64,000 nucleotides of DNA from Delphinus delphis (GCF_949987515.2 NC_082688.1:107673893-107737892); one strand, 5' to 3'. Positions 11,069 through 24,139 are shown, counted from the stretch's first letter. The notes: a model not told the origin generated them from the sequence alone. Program-made: numbers and translations.

Positions 11069-11406
11069 TAAAAAAAAAAAAATCCCTGATTGGCTCAGTG
11101 GTTAAGAATCCACCTGCCAATGCAGGGGACACGGGTTTGAACTTTGGTCCAGGAAGATCCCACATGCTGCAGAGCAACTAAGCCCGTGTGCCACAACTAC
11201 TGAGCCTGCAAGCCACAAGTACTGAGCCCACGTGCCACAAGTACTGAAGTCCGCGCACCTACAGCCCACGCTCTGCAACAGGGAAGCCACCGCAATGAGA
11301 AGCCCGTGCACCGCAACAAAGAGTAGCCCCCGCTCGCCGCAACGAGAGAAAGCCCGCGCACAGCAACGAAGACCCAACGCAGCCAAATTTAAGGAAAAAA
11401 AAAAAA
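11069..11406 (+). mobile_element. CHR-family SINE, diverged long form
   Basis: It begins near 'ccctgattggctcagtggtt' with 'gatcccacatgctgcagagc' in the middle. A run of 'gtgccacaactactgagcc'-type phrases follows, ending in an A-rich tail (11391-11407). It is more diverged than the copy at 63449. Confidence 0.9.
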
Positions 11407-11760
11407 TCAGTGACACAAGTATCCGTTTTGGGAGGATGAAGATTAATTACAGCATCAGAGAAAAAGAAAAAGTGCCTCCTGTAGATGGAGCATTCAAACT
11501 GGTGGTCACCGATTCTTGCAAAGGGAATTTGGTTTCAGGCTGCATTCATGGGATTTTGGAATCTAGAATCAGGGAGGGGAGGCTGCTGGTGTCTCTATGC
11601 TGGCCAGAGCAGGCCTGAAAAACTGTGCCTGGGACACCGAGCTTTAGAGCAGAGCAGAGGTTCACAGGGCTCCGACCCACGTCCTGTGGCTCAGAGGAAG
11701 TGAGCTGAGCAAAATAGTAAAAATGGTGATGGATAAACAAAACAAGACAAAAGCAACTCG
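11407..11760. other. No gene recognised
   Basis: Nothing recognised. Open frames on both strands overlap and are not supported. Confidence 0.35.
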
Positions 11761-11764
11761 AACT

Positions 11765-11930
11765 TGTGTAAATCTTTCAAAGGCTTGCGTGTGCAGTATC
11801 TTGGTCAATACTCACAAGTGTGTGTGCTGTGTATTATCCCTATTTTACAGCCGAGGAAATTGAGGTTTCAGAGAGGTTACCTGAGTTGCCCAAGGTGGCA
11901 GAGTTGGTATAACTAACATTCAAGCTTTTG
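11765..11930 (+). repeat. MIR SINE fragment
   Basis: 'attatccctattttacagccgaggaaattgag' followed by 'gagaggttacctgagttgcccaaggtggcagag' is a clear MIR 3' core. Confidence 0.75.
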
Positions 11931-12299
11931 TTCTCTTTTGCTGGTCAGGATTCCATGCCAGGTACAGAGCCGGGAGGGAGCACAGCAAAGGTGAGGGCAA
12001 CTTAGGGCTTTCAAGGTTGAGGCTCTCAAATCTGGGTGATCTCAGTGGTTGCAGTGGGCCGGGGGGAGACGTCAGCAGCTGGGGCACAGAGAAAAAGAAC
12101 ATTATTCTAGACAGAGAGGGGTGGGGGTTGACAGGGAGCATTTTAGGAAATCTACAGGCTAGGAGATGGGAGCTGTGGATCTAGGGCAATAGGAGTGGTA
12201 CCCCCTCCCTGTCCCCAGAAGTGTTTTATCATTGGCATTGTTTAGAATTGCTGGCATGTGGTGATAATAGAGAGTAGACTGGCTGTTAGTTGGCTTTAT
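11931..12299. other. No gene recognised
   Basis: No exon or repeat recognised. Confidence 0.35.
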
Positions 12300-12503
12300 A
12301 ATTGTTTTTATTTATTTTTATGTTTTTTGATGTGGACCATTTTTAAAGTCTCTATTGATTTGTTACAATATTGCTTCTGTTTTATGTTTTGGTTTTTTGG
12401 CCGCAAGGCATGTGGGATCTTAGCTCCCTGACCAGGCATTGAACCTGCATCCCCTGCATTGGAAGGCGAAGTCTTAACCACTGGACCGCCAGGGAAGTCC
12501 CTA
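12300..12503 (-). mobile_element. CHR-like SINE, diverged form
   Basis: The minus-strand reading begins gggacttccctggcggtcc (12485-12503), then 'atgcaggttcaatgcctgg' and 'agatcccacatgcc'. A T-rich segment at 12300-12400 is probably the associated 3' region. Confidence 0.75.
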
Positions 12504-13140
12504 TGATCGTTTTTAAATCCTCTTCAGACAGTGCACCCTCCCCTTAATGCCTGCTGGGGGGATGTGTCCACTGCCTCTCTGCCCTTGGTAGGACGCTGCC
12601 CAAGGGACACTCCGTGTGTCTGTGATGCCAGCAAGCTAGTCATGAACAGTAGCATCTGCTACTGTCTCCAGGCTGCTTTCTAGACTGGCACCCTCCTCCA
12701 TAGGAAGAACCATGGTACATCCAGCCCACCCTTCCTAGTGCAAAGAGTTGAAGTGATGTGTCCAGGGTCATAGAGATGGTTAGTGTATGAGTGGGGAAAA
12801 TCCCAGCTTCCGGGCTCCCAGGCCAGGACTTCGTGTGCAAATCGTGTGGTTTCCTAGTAGGCAGGTGGTGAGGGTGGGGTGTGGCCATGGCTGGGGGAGA
12901 CGTGCTGGCTGTGGGAGTATCTATCTCCCCAGCAGCTGGACCACAAGGCTGTCCTCTCCAGCAGTGGGTACCTCTAGGAATAAATCATTCTGTTAGTGAG
13001 TTGTAGGGGCTTCTGGGGGCTGCTACCCTGATCTACTGCCCTGTTGCAGTGAGAAGAGAACTTGACAGAAATCAGGGGGCAATGGGCCAGCTCCAACACT
13101 AATAGCAGCAGCAACAATAACTAATCTGAAAAAAAAAAAT
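12504..13140. other. No gene recognised
   Basis: A weak MIR-like phrase (gatgtgtccagggtcataga, about 12755-12774) is present. No exon recognised. Confidence 0.3.
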
Positions 13141-13144
13141 TAGT

Positions 13145-13690
13145 CCCTATTGAGTGCTTACCTAGGGGTTAATAATTATCCAGTGTTACTGTGTGCCAGG
13201 CTCTGTCTTAAGAACTTTTTAGCTTACTCAAGTCCCCAACCATCCTATGGAGTAACTTCTCTTATTATTCCAATCTCTTCTCCTCCCCTTCCTCCTCCCC
13301 CTCCCCCTCCTCCCCCTCCCCTTCCCCCTCCCCCTCTCCTTCCTCTTCCTCCTCCCCTCCACCTCCCCTCCCCATCCTCCTCCACCTCCCCCTCTCCCTC
13401 CTCCCCTCCCCTTCCCCCTCTTCCCCCTCCCCTCCTCCCCCTCCCCCTTCCTCTCTTCCCCCTCCCCTCCCTCCCCTTCCCCCTCCCCTTCCTCCTCCCC
13501 TCCCCTCTCCATCCTCCTCCCCCTCCCTCCTCCCCCTCCCCTTCCTCCTCCCCCTCTCCTTCCTCCCCCTTCTTATTCTTTTCCCTTACTACTCCTTTCC
13601 CAGGGAAGAGAAAATGGAGGCTAACAGAAGTTAAGTGACTTGGTCAAGGTCACCAAGCTAAGATGTGGTTCCGGAAGGACCCAGATTGAA
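13145..13690 (+). repeat. MIR SINE split by a pyrimidine-rich expansion
   Basis: The left half (13150-13270) has 'tgagtgcttacc', 'actgtgtgccaggctctgtc' and 'cttattattcc'. The right half (13605-13690) has 'gaaaatggaggctaacagaag' and 'tggtcaaggtcaccaagcta'. The two halves belong to one MIR and the C/T tract sits where MIR normally reads 'attatccccattttac'. Confidence 0.7.
13275..13580. repeat. C/T-rich (CCTCCCC)n polypyrimidine tract
   Basis: About 300 bases of nearly pure pyrimidine on the plus strand, built of cctccccctcccc-type words. It creates an open Pro/Ser/Leu-rich frame on plus and a Gly/Glu/Arg-rich frame on minus; both are low-complexity artefacts. Confidence 0.95.
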
Positions 13691-13998
13691 ATCCAGGTTG
13701 TCTGTTACTGAGGCCCATTCTGAATGAGTACACAACCCTGCTCCCATTAATGAGTCCTGATGGCATCAGGGCCCCTGATCCAAGCCAGGTGGCCGGCGGC
13801 CCCAGGAACATCATGAGTCCTTATGCTTGAACTTGTCTCACTGCCTCTCATCCATTCTGTCATCAGACTCCTCTCAGGTCCCATCCCAGGTGTCCTGTAA
13901 GCCCTGATCGAAGGTGGGAGAAGCAGTCCCCGTGTGGTAGTTCACCAACGGCAGAAGCAGAAAGTCAGGGTGTGACCATGATCTTCCAGAATAGCTCA

Positions 13999-14052
13999 GG
14001 CCAGCCCTGGCCTTAGGTGACCTTGGGCCAGCCCTGGCCTTAGGTGACCCCA
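13999..14052 (+). repeat. 27-bp direct duplication
   Basis: ggccagccctggccttaggt occurs at 13999 and again at 14026. Confidence 0.85.
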
Positions 14053-14079
14053 GGCCAGCAGAACCCAGGATTTATTAAT

Positions 14080-14590
14080 AATTACCTTGTCTCCTCCCAA
14101 GATTCTGCTTTACCTAGGAGAGAGTGGGCCAAGAGTAGAAGGAGAAAAAGACAGAGAGAGACAGGGAGAGACAGGGAGACAGAGCGGAGAATCTTCATGC
14201 CTGGAGCAAGAAGGTTTTAGGTCAGGCACACGCCCGAGCAGACCTTCACTTACAGGTGTGAAGGGGAAACATCACCTCCCTCAGTTCAAGTTTGACGGAT
14301 TCAGTTATTTTCCATCTTCCTGTGAAGCCTTTTCCCCCGAAATAGTTGGAATAATCCTCCCACTCATTAGCCTATGAAATTACTCAGCCCATAAAAACTA
14401 ACTATGCCATATTTTGGGGCCTCTCACCTTCTGAGATGGGCCACACTCTGTCTGTGGGTGTGTTTCTCTCTAAATAAATCCACTTCTTACCTATCACTTT
14501 GTCTCTCACTGAATTCTTTCTGCAAAAAGACATCACGAACCTGAGCTTCACTAAGTCCTGAGACCAGGTGTGTGATCTCAATTAAAAGAC
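14080..14590 (+). mobile_element. Endogenous retrovirus LTR (probable solo LTR)
   Basis: It has LTR-like architecture: a cataaaaact TATA-like box near 14391, an aataaa poly(A) signal near 14473-14479, and then an R/U5-like stretch ('ctttgtctctcactgaattc', 14500-14519). No gag, pol or env frame lies next to it. The 5' boundary is uncertain, and the class is not assigned. Confidence 0.5.
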
Positions 14591-15410
14591 CGTGGATTCA
14601 TGTCCCAATTTGGATTTTGTCTGGGTTTGAGTTCTGGCGCGTGGGTTCAAATCCCGATCTGAGTTGCACAGTTTCATATCCAAACAAAACCACCAGCATA
14701 TGCAGGAGGCACTATTGTCTCAACAGGTTGATTCCAAGGTACTTCACGTCTTATGGAGTCAGAACCTCTCTGCTGGCGGCTTGTGGAGAAGAGCTAAGAA
14801 GCAGAGGCTGTCACCTGGACCTGGCAGGTGGAGCTCACTGCTGCTCTGCTGTCACTCCGGAGGGGAAAGAGGGTGGGGAACGCAGCCCCGGAATGGCCCA
14901 GCCCCGTGACACCCCATCATACCGCACGCTGTCCTGTCTGCTAGGGTCTCTGGGCGTGTACCCAGCATGACCGGCCGTTCTCGTGCAGACAGAAGACATG
15001 TGATTCCTGCCAAAGGTTGGTCTGGGGCTTCTGCTCTTCGGCTGGAACTCTGAGCACCCAAGGGTAGGGAGCACATCGTCTTGCTCATAGAATGCTTCCT
15101 TTTTCAGAGTCTGGCACAATCCCAGTGGTGGTGGATGTAATAAACACCTCAGGGGGACGCTATGACCCGGTTCTGTTGTGCGGAGTTCTGACTCCTGGAC
15201 CCGACTGCTGGCCAGAGAGAGGACACGAGAAGGATGCCACAGAGGCGCCTCCTGATGCAAAACTGCTCCCCGCCTTTCCAGTCTCGCACCCCACTTGCCC
15301 ACCCCACCAAGGATAATTTCTCCCAGTGTGGTTTTTGGAGCCCCTGAGATACAAAATTGGGAACTGGGTAGTGAAAGAGAAGATGGGAAGCCTCGGGTGG
15401 ATAAATTAGG
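14591..15410. other. No gene recognised
   Basis: Overlapping frames exist on both strands (up to 155 codons on minus), with no recognisable family, cysteine pattern or splice structure. Confidence 0.3.
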
Positions 15411-15414
15411 AGTC

Positions 15415-15659
15415 TGGGATTAACAGATACACATTACTATATAGAAAATAGATAAACAGCAAGGACCTACTGTATAGCACAGGGAACTATATTCAATATT
15501 TTGTAATCTATAATGGAAAAGAATTTGAAAAATTTGTATATATATGTGTGTTTATACATATATATACACACACACACACACACATAACTGAATCACATTG
15601 CCGTACACCTGAAACTAACACAACATTCTAAATCAACTATACTTCAGTAAAAAAAAAAC
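15415..15659 (+). mobile_element. L1 3' UTR end with A-tail
   Basis: It contains 'acagcaaggacctactgtat', 'agggaactatattcaatatt', a TG/CA microsatellite (15545-15585) and 'cctgaaactaacacaacatt', followed by a short A-run (15650-15659). This is the 3' end of a cetartiodactyl L1, strongly 5' truncated. Confidence 0.85.
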
Positions 15660-15689
15660 ATCCAGTTAGATTCCTCTACTTAGTAATTG

Positions 15690-15905
15690 AAAGGTGGTAC
15701 ACGTTAATAGTGTAGACACTGGATCAAGACAGTCTGGGTTCAAATCCAGTGCTAACTAACTCTTACTAGTTGTGTGATCTTGGAAAAGTTTCTTCATCTG
15801 CAAAATGGGAGAAATAATAGAGTTTTGGGTGAGGATTAAGTGATTGAACACGTGTAAACCACTTAAAAGTGGGACTGGCACATGGTAAGCTATTGTCATT
15901 AGGCT
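15690..15905 (+). repeat. MIR SINE, nearly full length
   Basis: 'agacagtctgggttcaaatccagtgc', 'gttgtgtgatcttggaaaag' and 'cttcatctgcaaaatggga' in order cover most of MIR. Confidence 0.85.
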
Positions 15906-16085
15906 CAGTGGATGTCATCTCCTTGGGCCTGTGGTCACGTATTGATCAACTGATTCTGAATGGGACATAGGAATTATCGATTGGAGACTGGAGGGCAGAA
16001 AGTAGAACAGGAATGCCTTTTGCCATGATGCCCTTTAGGAAAACACACCTGGAATTTCGCCAGTACATTGGTTAGCATCTGGCGC
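15906..16085. other. No gene recognised
   Basis: Nothing recognised. Confidence 0.4.
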
Positions 16086-16090
16086 CCGTT

Positions 16091-16238
16091 TGCTGCCCAT
16101 AGCTCGTCCACCATGCTTACGCACAGCTGCTGCCCATAGCTCGTCCACCATCCTTACGCACAGTTGCTGCCCATAGCTCGTCCACCATCCTTACGCACAG
16201 TTGCTACCCATAGCTCGTCCACCATCCTTACGCACAGA
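16091..16238 (+). repeat. Four-copy 37-bp tandem repeat just past DEFB136
   Basis: Units start at 16091, 16128, 16165 and 16202 with exact 37-base spacing and very few differences; each contains cccatagctcgtccaccat. The array lies about 35 bases beyond the AUUAAA poly(A) signal of the minus-strand DEFB136 gene, so it probably lies outside, or at the edge of, the transcript. Confidence 0.95.
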
Positions 16239-16274
16239 TTGGAGGTCTTGTCCATTTAGCCATCTGCGTATCCT

Positions 16275-16280
16275 TTTAAT
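16275..16280 (-). terminator. Poly(A) signal AUUAAA of DEFB136
   Basis: On the minus strand attaaa lies about 20 bases after the DEFB136 stop codon (16301-16303). This is the common variant signal. Confidence 0.55.
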
Positions 16281-16300
16281 GTGGACCCATGAGGTGAGGC

Positions 16301-16955
16301 TCATGGTTCATTGGCCTGAGGCGGATTATGTTTCCTCAGTTTTAGGCAACAAGACAATACATTGTGACAGTAGGCAACCCATTTCCATCCTATTCTACAG
16401 CCGAAGAAACATCTGCCCCCAAGCGCAGTGCAAGTACGAAATTCCACTCCATCATTTCCAAACAAGCCGTTTCCTGAAGGGAAAAACACACACACACAAG
16501 AAAGAAAAATCAGTCCTCAAGAGGCTGGGGGAGATCTTAGGGCTGTCCTCTCTTTCCTGGTGAAGGACTCTACCCTCTCACCTGCTGTTACATTTCGGCG
16601 AGGGCCGCTGAGTCCAACGCTCATCAGAGGAAGTTGAGGGAAACAGGAATTTGGATAGCTGGAAAGTGATCCCTGCATGTGGTGAAATGGGCTCCCGTCT
16701 CTTAAGCTTTGGCACGTTTTCAGGATGTAGTGACAGAGGAGCAGGGCAGGGGTCGAACACCACTGACCCACCTCTTGCCCCTAGTCTGCTGATCTGATAT
16801 TGGTGTCTCCCTGCTGGGCTTACACCAATAGGGCTTTTCATGTGCCTCAGTCCTTAGAAGATCCTCATTTTCATGATCAGACCTGTATCCATCATCTTAC
16901 CTGAAGGCAATGAGATCACAAAGAGGAAGAGGAACCCAGAGAGACAGAGCCTCAT
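16301..16955 (-). CDS. DEFB136: Beta-defensin 136, two coding exons
   Basis: Small secreted cationic host-defence peptide of the beta-defensin family. Exon 1 (16901-16955, minus) encodes a signal peptide, MRLCLSGFLFLFVISLPSG, and ends at a GTAAG donor in phase 1. Exon 2 (16301-16473, minus) follows a pyrimidine-rich acceptor ending cttcag and restores the frame. The intron is 427 bases. The mature part begins near NGLFGNDGVEFRTC and has six cysteines with spacing 6, 3, 9, 5, 0, the classic beta-defensin pattern. The predicted protein is 75 residues, against 78 for human DEFB136 from memory, with clear matches around FGNDGV, FFGC and CHN-LSCC. No stop or frameshift is seen. Its minus orientation and a divergent DEFB135 fit the human 8p23.1 order. 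Expression is inferred as epithelial/reproductive tract from the family, not from this sequence. Confidence 0.92.
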
Positions 16956-17009
16956 CGTTGAGCAGGGCACAGAGCTGCAACTGCCTGGGGGTGGCTGTCT
17001 GGGAGCCTC

Positions 17010-17017
17010 CTTTATAG
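17010..17017 (-). promoter_or_regulatory. TATA box of DEFB136
   Basis: On the minus strand ctataaag lies 55-62 bases upstream of the DEFB136 ATG (16955). That is right for a core promoter with a short 5' UTR and a single coding-start exon. Confidence 0.6.
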
Positions 17018-17019
17018 CG

Positions 17020-18000
17020 CTGGGCAAGGCTGGGTGGGGCTGAACGCTGGCCTCATTCTATCTGGAAGGACACCCAGGGGAGACAGGCTTCTTCAGGGTT
17101 AGAGGAAAAAGAGTCCCTAGGCCATTCGGCGCTACTTCCTCTTCTACAAATCATGGGAGAAGAAGGGACAGTCAAGGCAGAACAGGAGCAGAGACCAGGC
17201 ATCCTCACGCTCAGGCCTGGGCACTTCCCCTGTAACTTCAAACGTACACTGATGGAAAAACGGCAGGAAAATGTCTGCTCGTTTTTCCGGTCCAACTGAG
17301 AACACAGGAGCCCAGAGAGGTGATGTGATAAAATACAGGCTTAATTTCAGGCCAGAAAGGAAGTCGGCAAGAACTTACAGTGTTCCAAGAAGCAAAGGAT
17401 CTCAAGGTGTCGTGGCCTGACCAAGAGCTACGTAGGTGTTCAGACACAGTGGAGAAGGGAAAGCCTTCTCTTCACATGCGGATTTGTTCTCCTGTTGGAG
17501 GCCCACGCTGCAGGGAATCTTTCCCCCAGGGAAGTTCGCTGAGGGTCTTCGTTTTCCAAACGGTTGATATAAAATGTTGGCTGGAGTTTGGCAACCTTGA
17601 GCGTTCTGAGAAAGATTCTCTTTTTGGAGTGGGTGGGTTAGAGCCCTCTCCTGGCCCTTGACAGGAAGAGCCAGTTCAGTGCTACGTTCAGGATTGGCTG
17701 CCCTCTGCCGGGAGTGGAGTAGAACAACGCTTCCCCGGAGCTGCAGGGACGTGGATCTGGGGAAGGGTCATTCATTAGGTCTGCCTCCTTGGAGGGATGG
17801 TGGGGGACCGGGAGTTGAGAAGACACGAACTTAGGGTTTATTCTTGCCCCTGAGGCAGGCTTGTACCCGAGTGACCCATGACTGTAGGATTCTGAGTCTG
17901 TAAAGTGGCAACAGAGCATAGTTTTATTGATTACACTCCCTTTTTACTGATTAACAGGCCCTTGGATAAATTAGTTAGCATCTCTGAGCTTCAGCCTCTT
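17020..18000. other. DEFB136 upstream region, no other gene recognised
   Basis: No repeat was recognised in this kilobase, which is unusual for this window. Regulatory function is possible but not shown. Confidence 0.35.
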
Positions 18001-18004
18001 CTTT

Positions 18005-18645
18005 CTTTCTTTTTTTTTTTTTACTATTTTTAAAAATTGAAGTATGGTTGCTGTACAATATTATGGAAGTTACAGGTGTACAATATAGTGATTCACAAAT
18101 TTTAAAGGTTATACTCCATTTATAGATATTATAAAATAATATATTATATATATTATAAAATATTGGCTAGATTCCCTTTGTTGTACAACATCTTTGTAGC
18201 TTATTTTATACCTAATAGTTTGTATCTCTTAATTCCCTACTCCTGTACTGCCCATCCCCTCTTCCTTCTTCCCAGTGGTAACCACTAGTTTGTTCTGAAA
18301 ATCTGTGAATTTGCTTCTTTTTTTGTTATATTCACTAGTTTGTTGTATTCTTTTTAGATTCCACATATAAATGATATCATACAGTATTTGCCTTCTCTGT
18401 CTGACTTATTTCACTTAGCATAATATCCTCAGCATCCGTGTTGCTGCAAATGGCAAAATTTCTTTCTTTTTTATGGCTGAATAGTATTCCATTGTATGTA
18501 TATATACAACACATCTTTATCCATTCATCTGTTGATGGACACTTAGGTTGCTTCTTGGCTACTGTAAATAGTGCTACTATGAATATGAACTCTAGGGTGC
18601 ATGTACCTTTTCAAATTAGTGTTTCTGTTTTGTTTTTTTTTTTCA
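18005..18645 (-). mobile_element. L1 3' fragment
   Basis: It begins with a T-run (18005-18022) and continues with the antisense of the L1 3' UTR and ORF2 end ('gtacaatatagtgattcaca', 'tattccattgtatgtatata', 'catctgttgatggacactta'). 5' truncated near 18645. Confidence 0.85.
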
Positions 18646-19790
18646 GGTAAGTTTCCTTTTCTCTAAAAGTGCATTGTAAGAGGTTTTTTTTTGATGATGA
18701 AATGAAATAGAGCTTGAAAAACGCATCACGCTCATTCTGGTATAGATTTCCTTCTTCTCCTCTCATCTTCCTCTTTCTGCTACTCTTCGTGCTTATTCTA
18801 TATTAAATCCCACCACCACTATAGCTGTATTTCTTTCTCTTCTGCAGACCCTCTCCAAGAGACTTCTTAGTGAATGCAAAATGCTGCTGGGAAAGTTTTA
18901 TTCTGGGTTCCAACAATGCGTATGGTTGAGAGCACGGCTGTAGGTTGGAATGGGAGTGGGAGAGAAATGGTGGGCTAGTGGACTAGAAATATGGAGGTCG
19001 GTGCTAGATCAGGGCTGAGCATTCCCTTGCAGTCCCCAGGAAAGGCTCCCAGGAGACCCTGCACTGGGCATATGATTCCTGCCCACGGAACCCAGGCCAT
19101 ATGCTCACCATCTGCTGCCATAGACACAGCGTAGGCTAGTAGTGACACCTTATTCTTTTAGAGATGGAGGAAACAAGGCTCAGATTGGTGAATGGGCTTG
19201 CACAAAGGAAAGAAGCAACCTGTGGGCTGTGCTGGCATCAAATGTTCAGCTGTCTTAATACTCGGTTTGGAACTCTGTCCTCCATATATTTGAGATTGTT
19301 CAATTGTGCATTAGGGAATATGGGAACTATGAACCTAACATTTTCTAAATACTTCTGAGTCCCTCCTACACACAGTTCTGGAAAAGCAGATCTAATATGT
19401 GTCTGGGGATCAGTATGTGTTCAGGACAGACTCTTTCCTTTCCACCCACAGATGTCCTGATTAAATTACTGTCCTGACCTTCGGGCAGGAGTTTCTCCTA
19501 AGTGAGCCAAGTGTTCCAACCTTCTTTCCCAGGTCTTGTTGGGCTAAGCTGCCAGGGAAACACAAATGGATTTAGTGTTGCTCTGTTGGTGCTTTCTTCC
19601 TTTATCTTAATTTGCTGGAATTCTCATGCCCTCCTTATTATCGTCCTTACCTTTGAGAAAAAAACATCCACTGCACATCCTATGTAACCCTAAATGAATT
19701 ACCCTGTTTAAGGAGCATGCTTCATTTTCAGTTGCCTCATTCACTAGTCAGACCCTTCCTGAGTGCAATGACTTAAACTCCATTTTAAAA
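18646..19790. other. No gene recognised
   Basis: Unassigned sequence; a decayed MIR-like piece may lie near 19150-19230. No exon pair visible. Confidence 0.35.
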
Positions 19791-19794
19791 TTAT

Positions 19795-20480
19795 GCTTTT
19801 TTTTCCCATTATGGTTTACTACAGGATATTGAATATAGTTCCCTGTGCTATACAGTGAGACCTTGTTGTTTATCCATTCTGTATGTACTAGTTTGCATCT
19901 GCTAACCCCAAACTCCCAATCCATCTCTCCCCCACTCCACCCTTGGCAATCACAAGTCTGTTCTCTATGCCTGTGAATCTATAAAGTCAATTTATTAGAG
20001 CAGTTTTAGGTTCACAGGAAAATTGAGTAGAAAGTGCAGACAGCTCCCTCCTGTTCCCACACGTGTACAACCACCTCCATTATCGACACCCTGCACCAGA
20101 GTGGTACGTTTGTTACGAACGATGAACCTACACTGACACACAGTATCCCTCAAAATCTATAGTTTACACTAAGTTTCACCTGTGGTGTTGTATATTCTGT
20201 GAGTTTTGACAAATGTATAACATCTATCCACCATTGTAGTATCATACAGAATCGTTACCCTATCCTAAAAATCCACTGTGCTCTGCCGTGGTTCTTATTT
20301 TTAAACTTTTAACATAAATTATTGATAAAAGATGCAGTTTAATACACATAAAGAAAAATAAACAAATCACACACGCAGCTTCGTGACTGAACATACAGCA
20401 AACACTGTGTAACCACCACTCAGATCAAGGAAACAGATGTTCTCCAGCACCACCGACGGTCCTAGTGCACCACTGAGTAA
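19795..20480. mobile_element. Old L1 3' fragments (L1M-type)
   Basis: 19795-19980 is antisense L1 3' UTR ('gatattgaatatagttccct', 'gtgctatacagtgagacctt'). 19985-20290 resembles an L1ME 3' UTR ('acaggaaaattgagtagaaa', 'gttttgacaaatgtataa'). 20330-20440 looks like another L1ME piece in the other orientation. Confidence 0.65.
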
Positions 20481-20507
20481 CCACAGCCCACTCCCTCCCT
20501 CATAAGG

Positions 20508-22212
<1,705 letters not shown>

Positions 22213-22441
22213 TCCCCAGCCCCGACCACTCCCAGACCTGCCAGGAGGACATCTTAGCGGGACCACACAGGACAATAGGGGCTCTGCTTGGAGCCGTGGT
22301 CTGAAGCTCAGAGAAGCTGGAGGGGGCTCCGAGGGCCAGAGAGAGGAGTTCGGGGCTGGCTCCCAAGAGACTACCAAACCACAGGCTCTCAAAGCTCATA
22401 TGGCCCTCCCTGGGAGTCTGTTAATTTTCAGCTGTCCTGGT

Positions 22442-23482
22442 CTGAAGCAATGGACAAAGGATTAATCTCCAAAATATACAAACAGCTCATGGAGCCCAAT
22501 ATCAAAAAAACAAACCACCCAGTTAAAAAAATGGGTGGAAGACCTAAATAGACATTTCACCAGAGAAGACACACAGATGGCCAAGAGGCACATGAAAAGA
22601 TGCTCAGCATCACTAATTATTAGAGAAATGCAAATCAAAACTACAATGAGGTATCACCTCACACCGGTCAGAATGGGCATCATCAAAAAGTCTACAAACA
22701 ATAAATGCTGGAGAGGGTGTGGAGAAAAGGGAACCCTCTTGCACTGTTGGTGGGAATGTAAATTGGTGCAGCCACTATGGAGAACAGTATGGAGGTTCCT
22801 TAAAAAACTAAAAACAGAACTACCATAAGACCCAGCAATCCCACTATTGGGCATGTACCCTGAGAAAACCATAATTTAAAAGAACACATGTACCCCAGTG
22901 TTCATTGCAGCACTATTTATAATAGCTGGGACATGGAAAGAACCTAAATGTCCAATGACAGATGAATGGATAAAGAAGATGTGGCACATATATACAATGG
23001 AATATTACTCAGCCATAAAAATGAATGAAATTGGGTCATCTGTAGAGATGTGGATGGACCCAGAGTCTGTCATACAGACTGAAATAAGTCAGAAAGAGAA
23101 AAACAAGTATTGTATATTAATGAACATATGTGGAATCTAGAAAAATGGTACAGATGAACCTATTTGTAGGCCAGGAATAGAGATGTAGATGTAGAGAACG
23201 GACATGTGGACATGGGGGAGAAGGGGAGGGTGGGACGAATTGGGAGATTAGGTTTGACATACACTACCATGTGTAGAACAGATAGCTACTGAGAACCTGC
23301 TGTAGAGCACAGGGAGCACAGCTCAGTGCTCTGTGACCACCTAGAGGGGTGGGCTGGGGGGGATGGGAGGGAGGTCCAAGAGGGAGGGGATATACATATA
23401 CCTGATTCACTTCACTGTACAGCAGAAACTAACACAACATTGTAAAGCAATTTTACTCCAAAAAAAAAAAAAAAAAAAAAAG
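22442..23482 (+). mobile_element. Young L1, 5'-truncated, with A-tail
   Basis: It starts abruptly in ORF2 at 'gaagcaatggacaaaggatt' and runs through the ORF2 C-terminal region, with frame fragments such as [19 protein letters not shown] at 22709-22770. It then has the G-rich 3' UTR and a ~22-base A-tail (23461-23482). Divergence from the L1 at 28641 looks low. Confidence 0.93.
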
Positions 23483-23848
23483 AAATGAAAGAAAATGTAC
23501 CACCTGAGATCAGGAACGGTTATCTTTCAAGTCTCAAGTGAAATGCCATTTCTTCAGGGAGCTCCTTCCTGATCAACTTATATTATTAACCCATTTGACT
23601 ATCCGTTTATATTGCTGTTCTCAAGGTCCCAGAATGGAGTTCCTCTTTCCCAATGACTTCACAGCACCCTGTAATCACTGATCAGAACGAGGACTCCCTC
23701 CTCTCGTTCCTTGTCTCCATTCTCGTTCCCTCCCTTCCATTCTAATGTGTCTGGTATGTCTTTAAATATGAGGGTGGCTTTTAACAAGATGTAGCATCGT
23801 TTTCCTGTGTATTTAAAAATTTTTAATAAATGTCATTATGCGTTGAAT

Positions 23849-23850
<2 letters not shown>
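23483..23850. other. No gene recognised
   Basis: Possibly an old MIR/L2 remnant ('ctcaagtgaaatgccatttc'). Nothing else recognised. Confidence 0.35.
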
Positions 23851-23851
<1 letters not shown>

Positions 23852-23889
<38 letters not shown>

Positions 23890-23893
23890 ACAC
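23852..23893 (+). repeat. (CA)n microsatellite
   Basis: About 40 bases of CA dinucleotides with one ctca interruption. Confidence 0.97.
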
Positions 23894-24139
23894 AAAATTA
23901 AAACGGGGACTCCCCTGCAAACGACACAAATACTTCCAAGAGGCAACCCAAGGGTACGCACGGTGGCCTCGAGAAACACATTTCTGTATAAATACAGGCC
24001 TCGGGCTCCCGGGGTTTAAAATTACAGCAGCCCGGGTAAGAAGGAAACCAAATATACGTACATACCAACTCGGCAAAGGCAAGCCCTCGGCGTATCCGCC
24101 TCCCACGCCGAGTAGAATCAAGGCAGCGCTGCTGCGCGC

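Noticed and set aside
13150..13638. Proline/serine-rich 162-codon plus frame
   Set aside because: Low-complexity translation of the C/T tract inside a MIR.
14835..15302. 155-codon minus frame as a gene
   Set aside because: No recognisable family, overlapped by other frames on both strands; GC-rich chance frame.
16301..16495. Single-exon ORF beginning MCVFFPSGNG as the DEFB136 start
   Set aside because: The first residues read through the intron's end. A proper signal-peptide exon with matching phase lies at 16901-16955.
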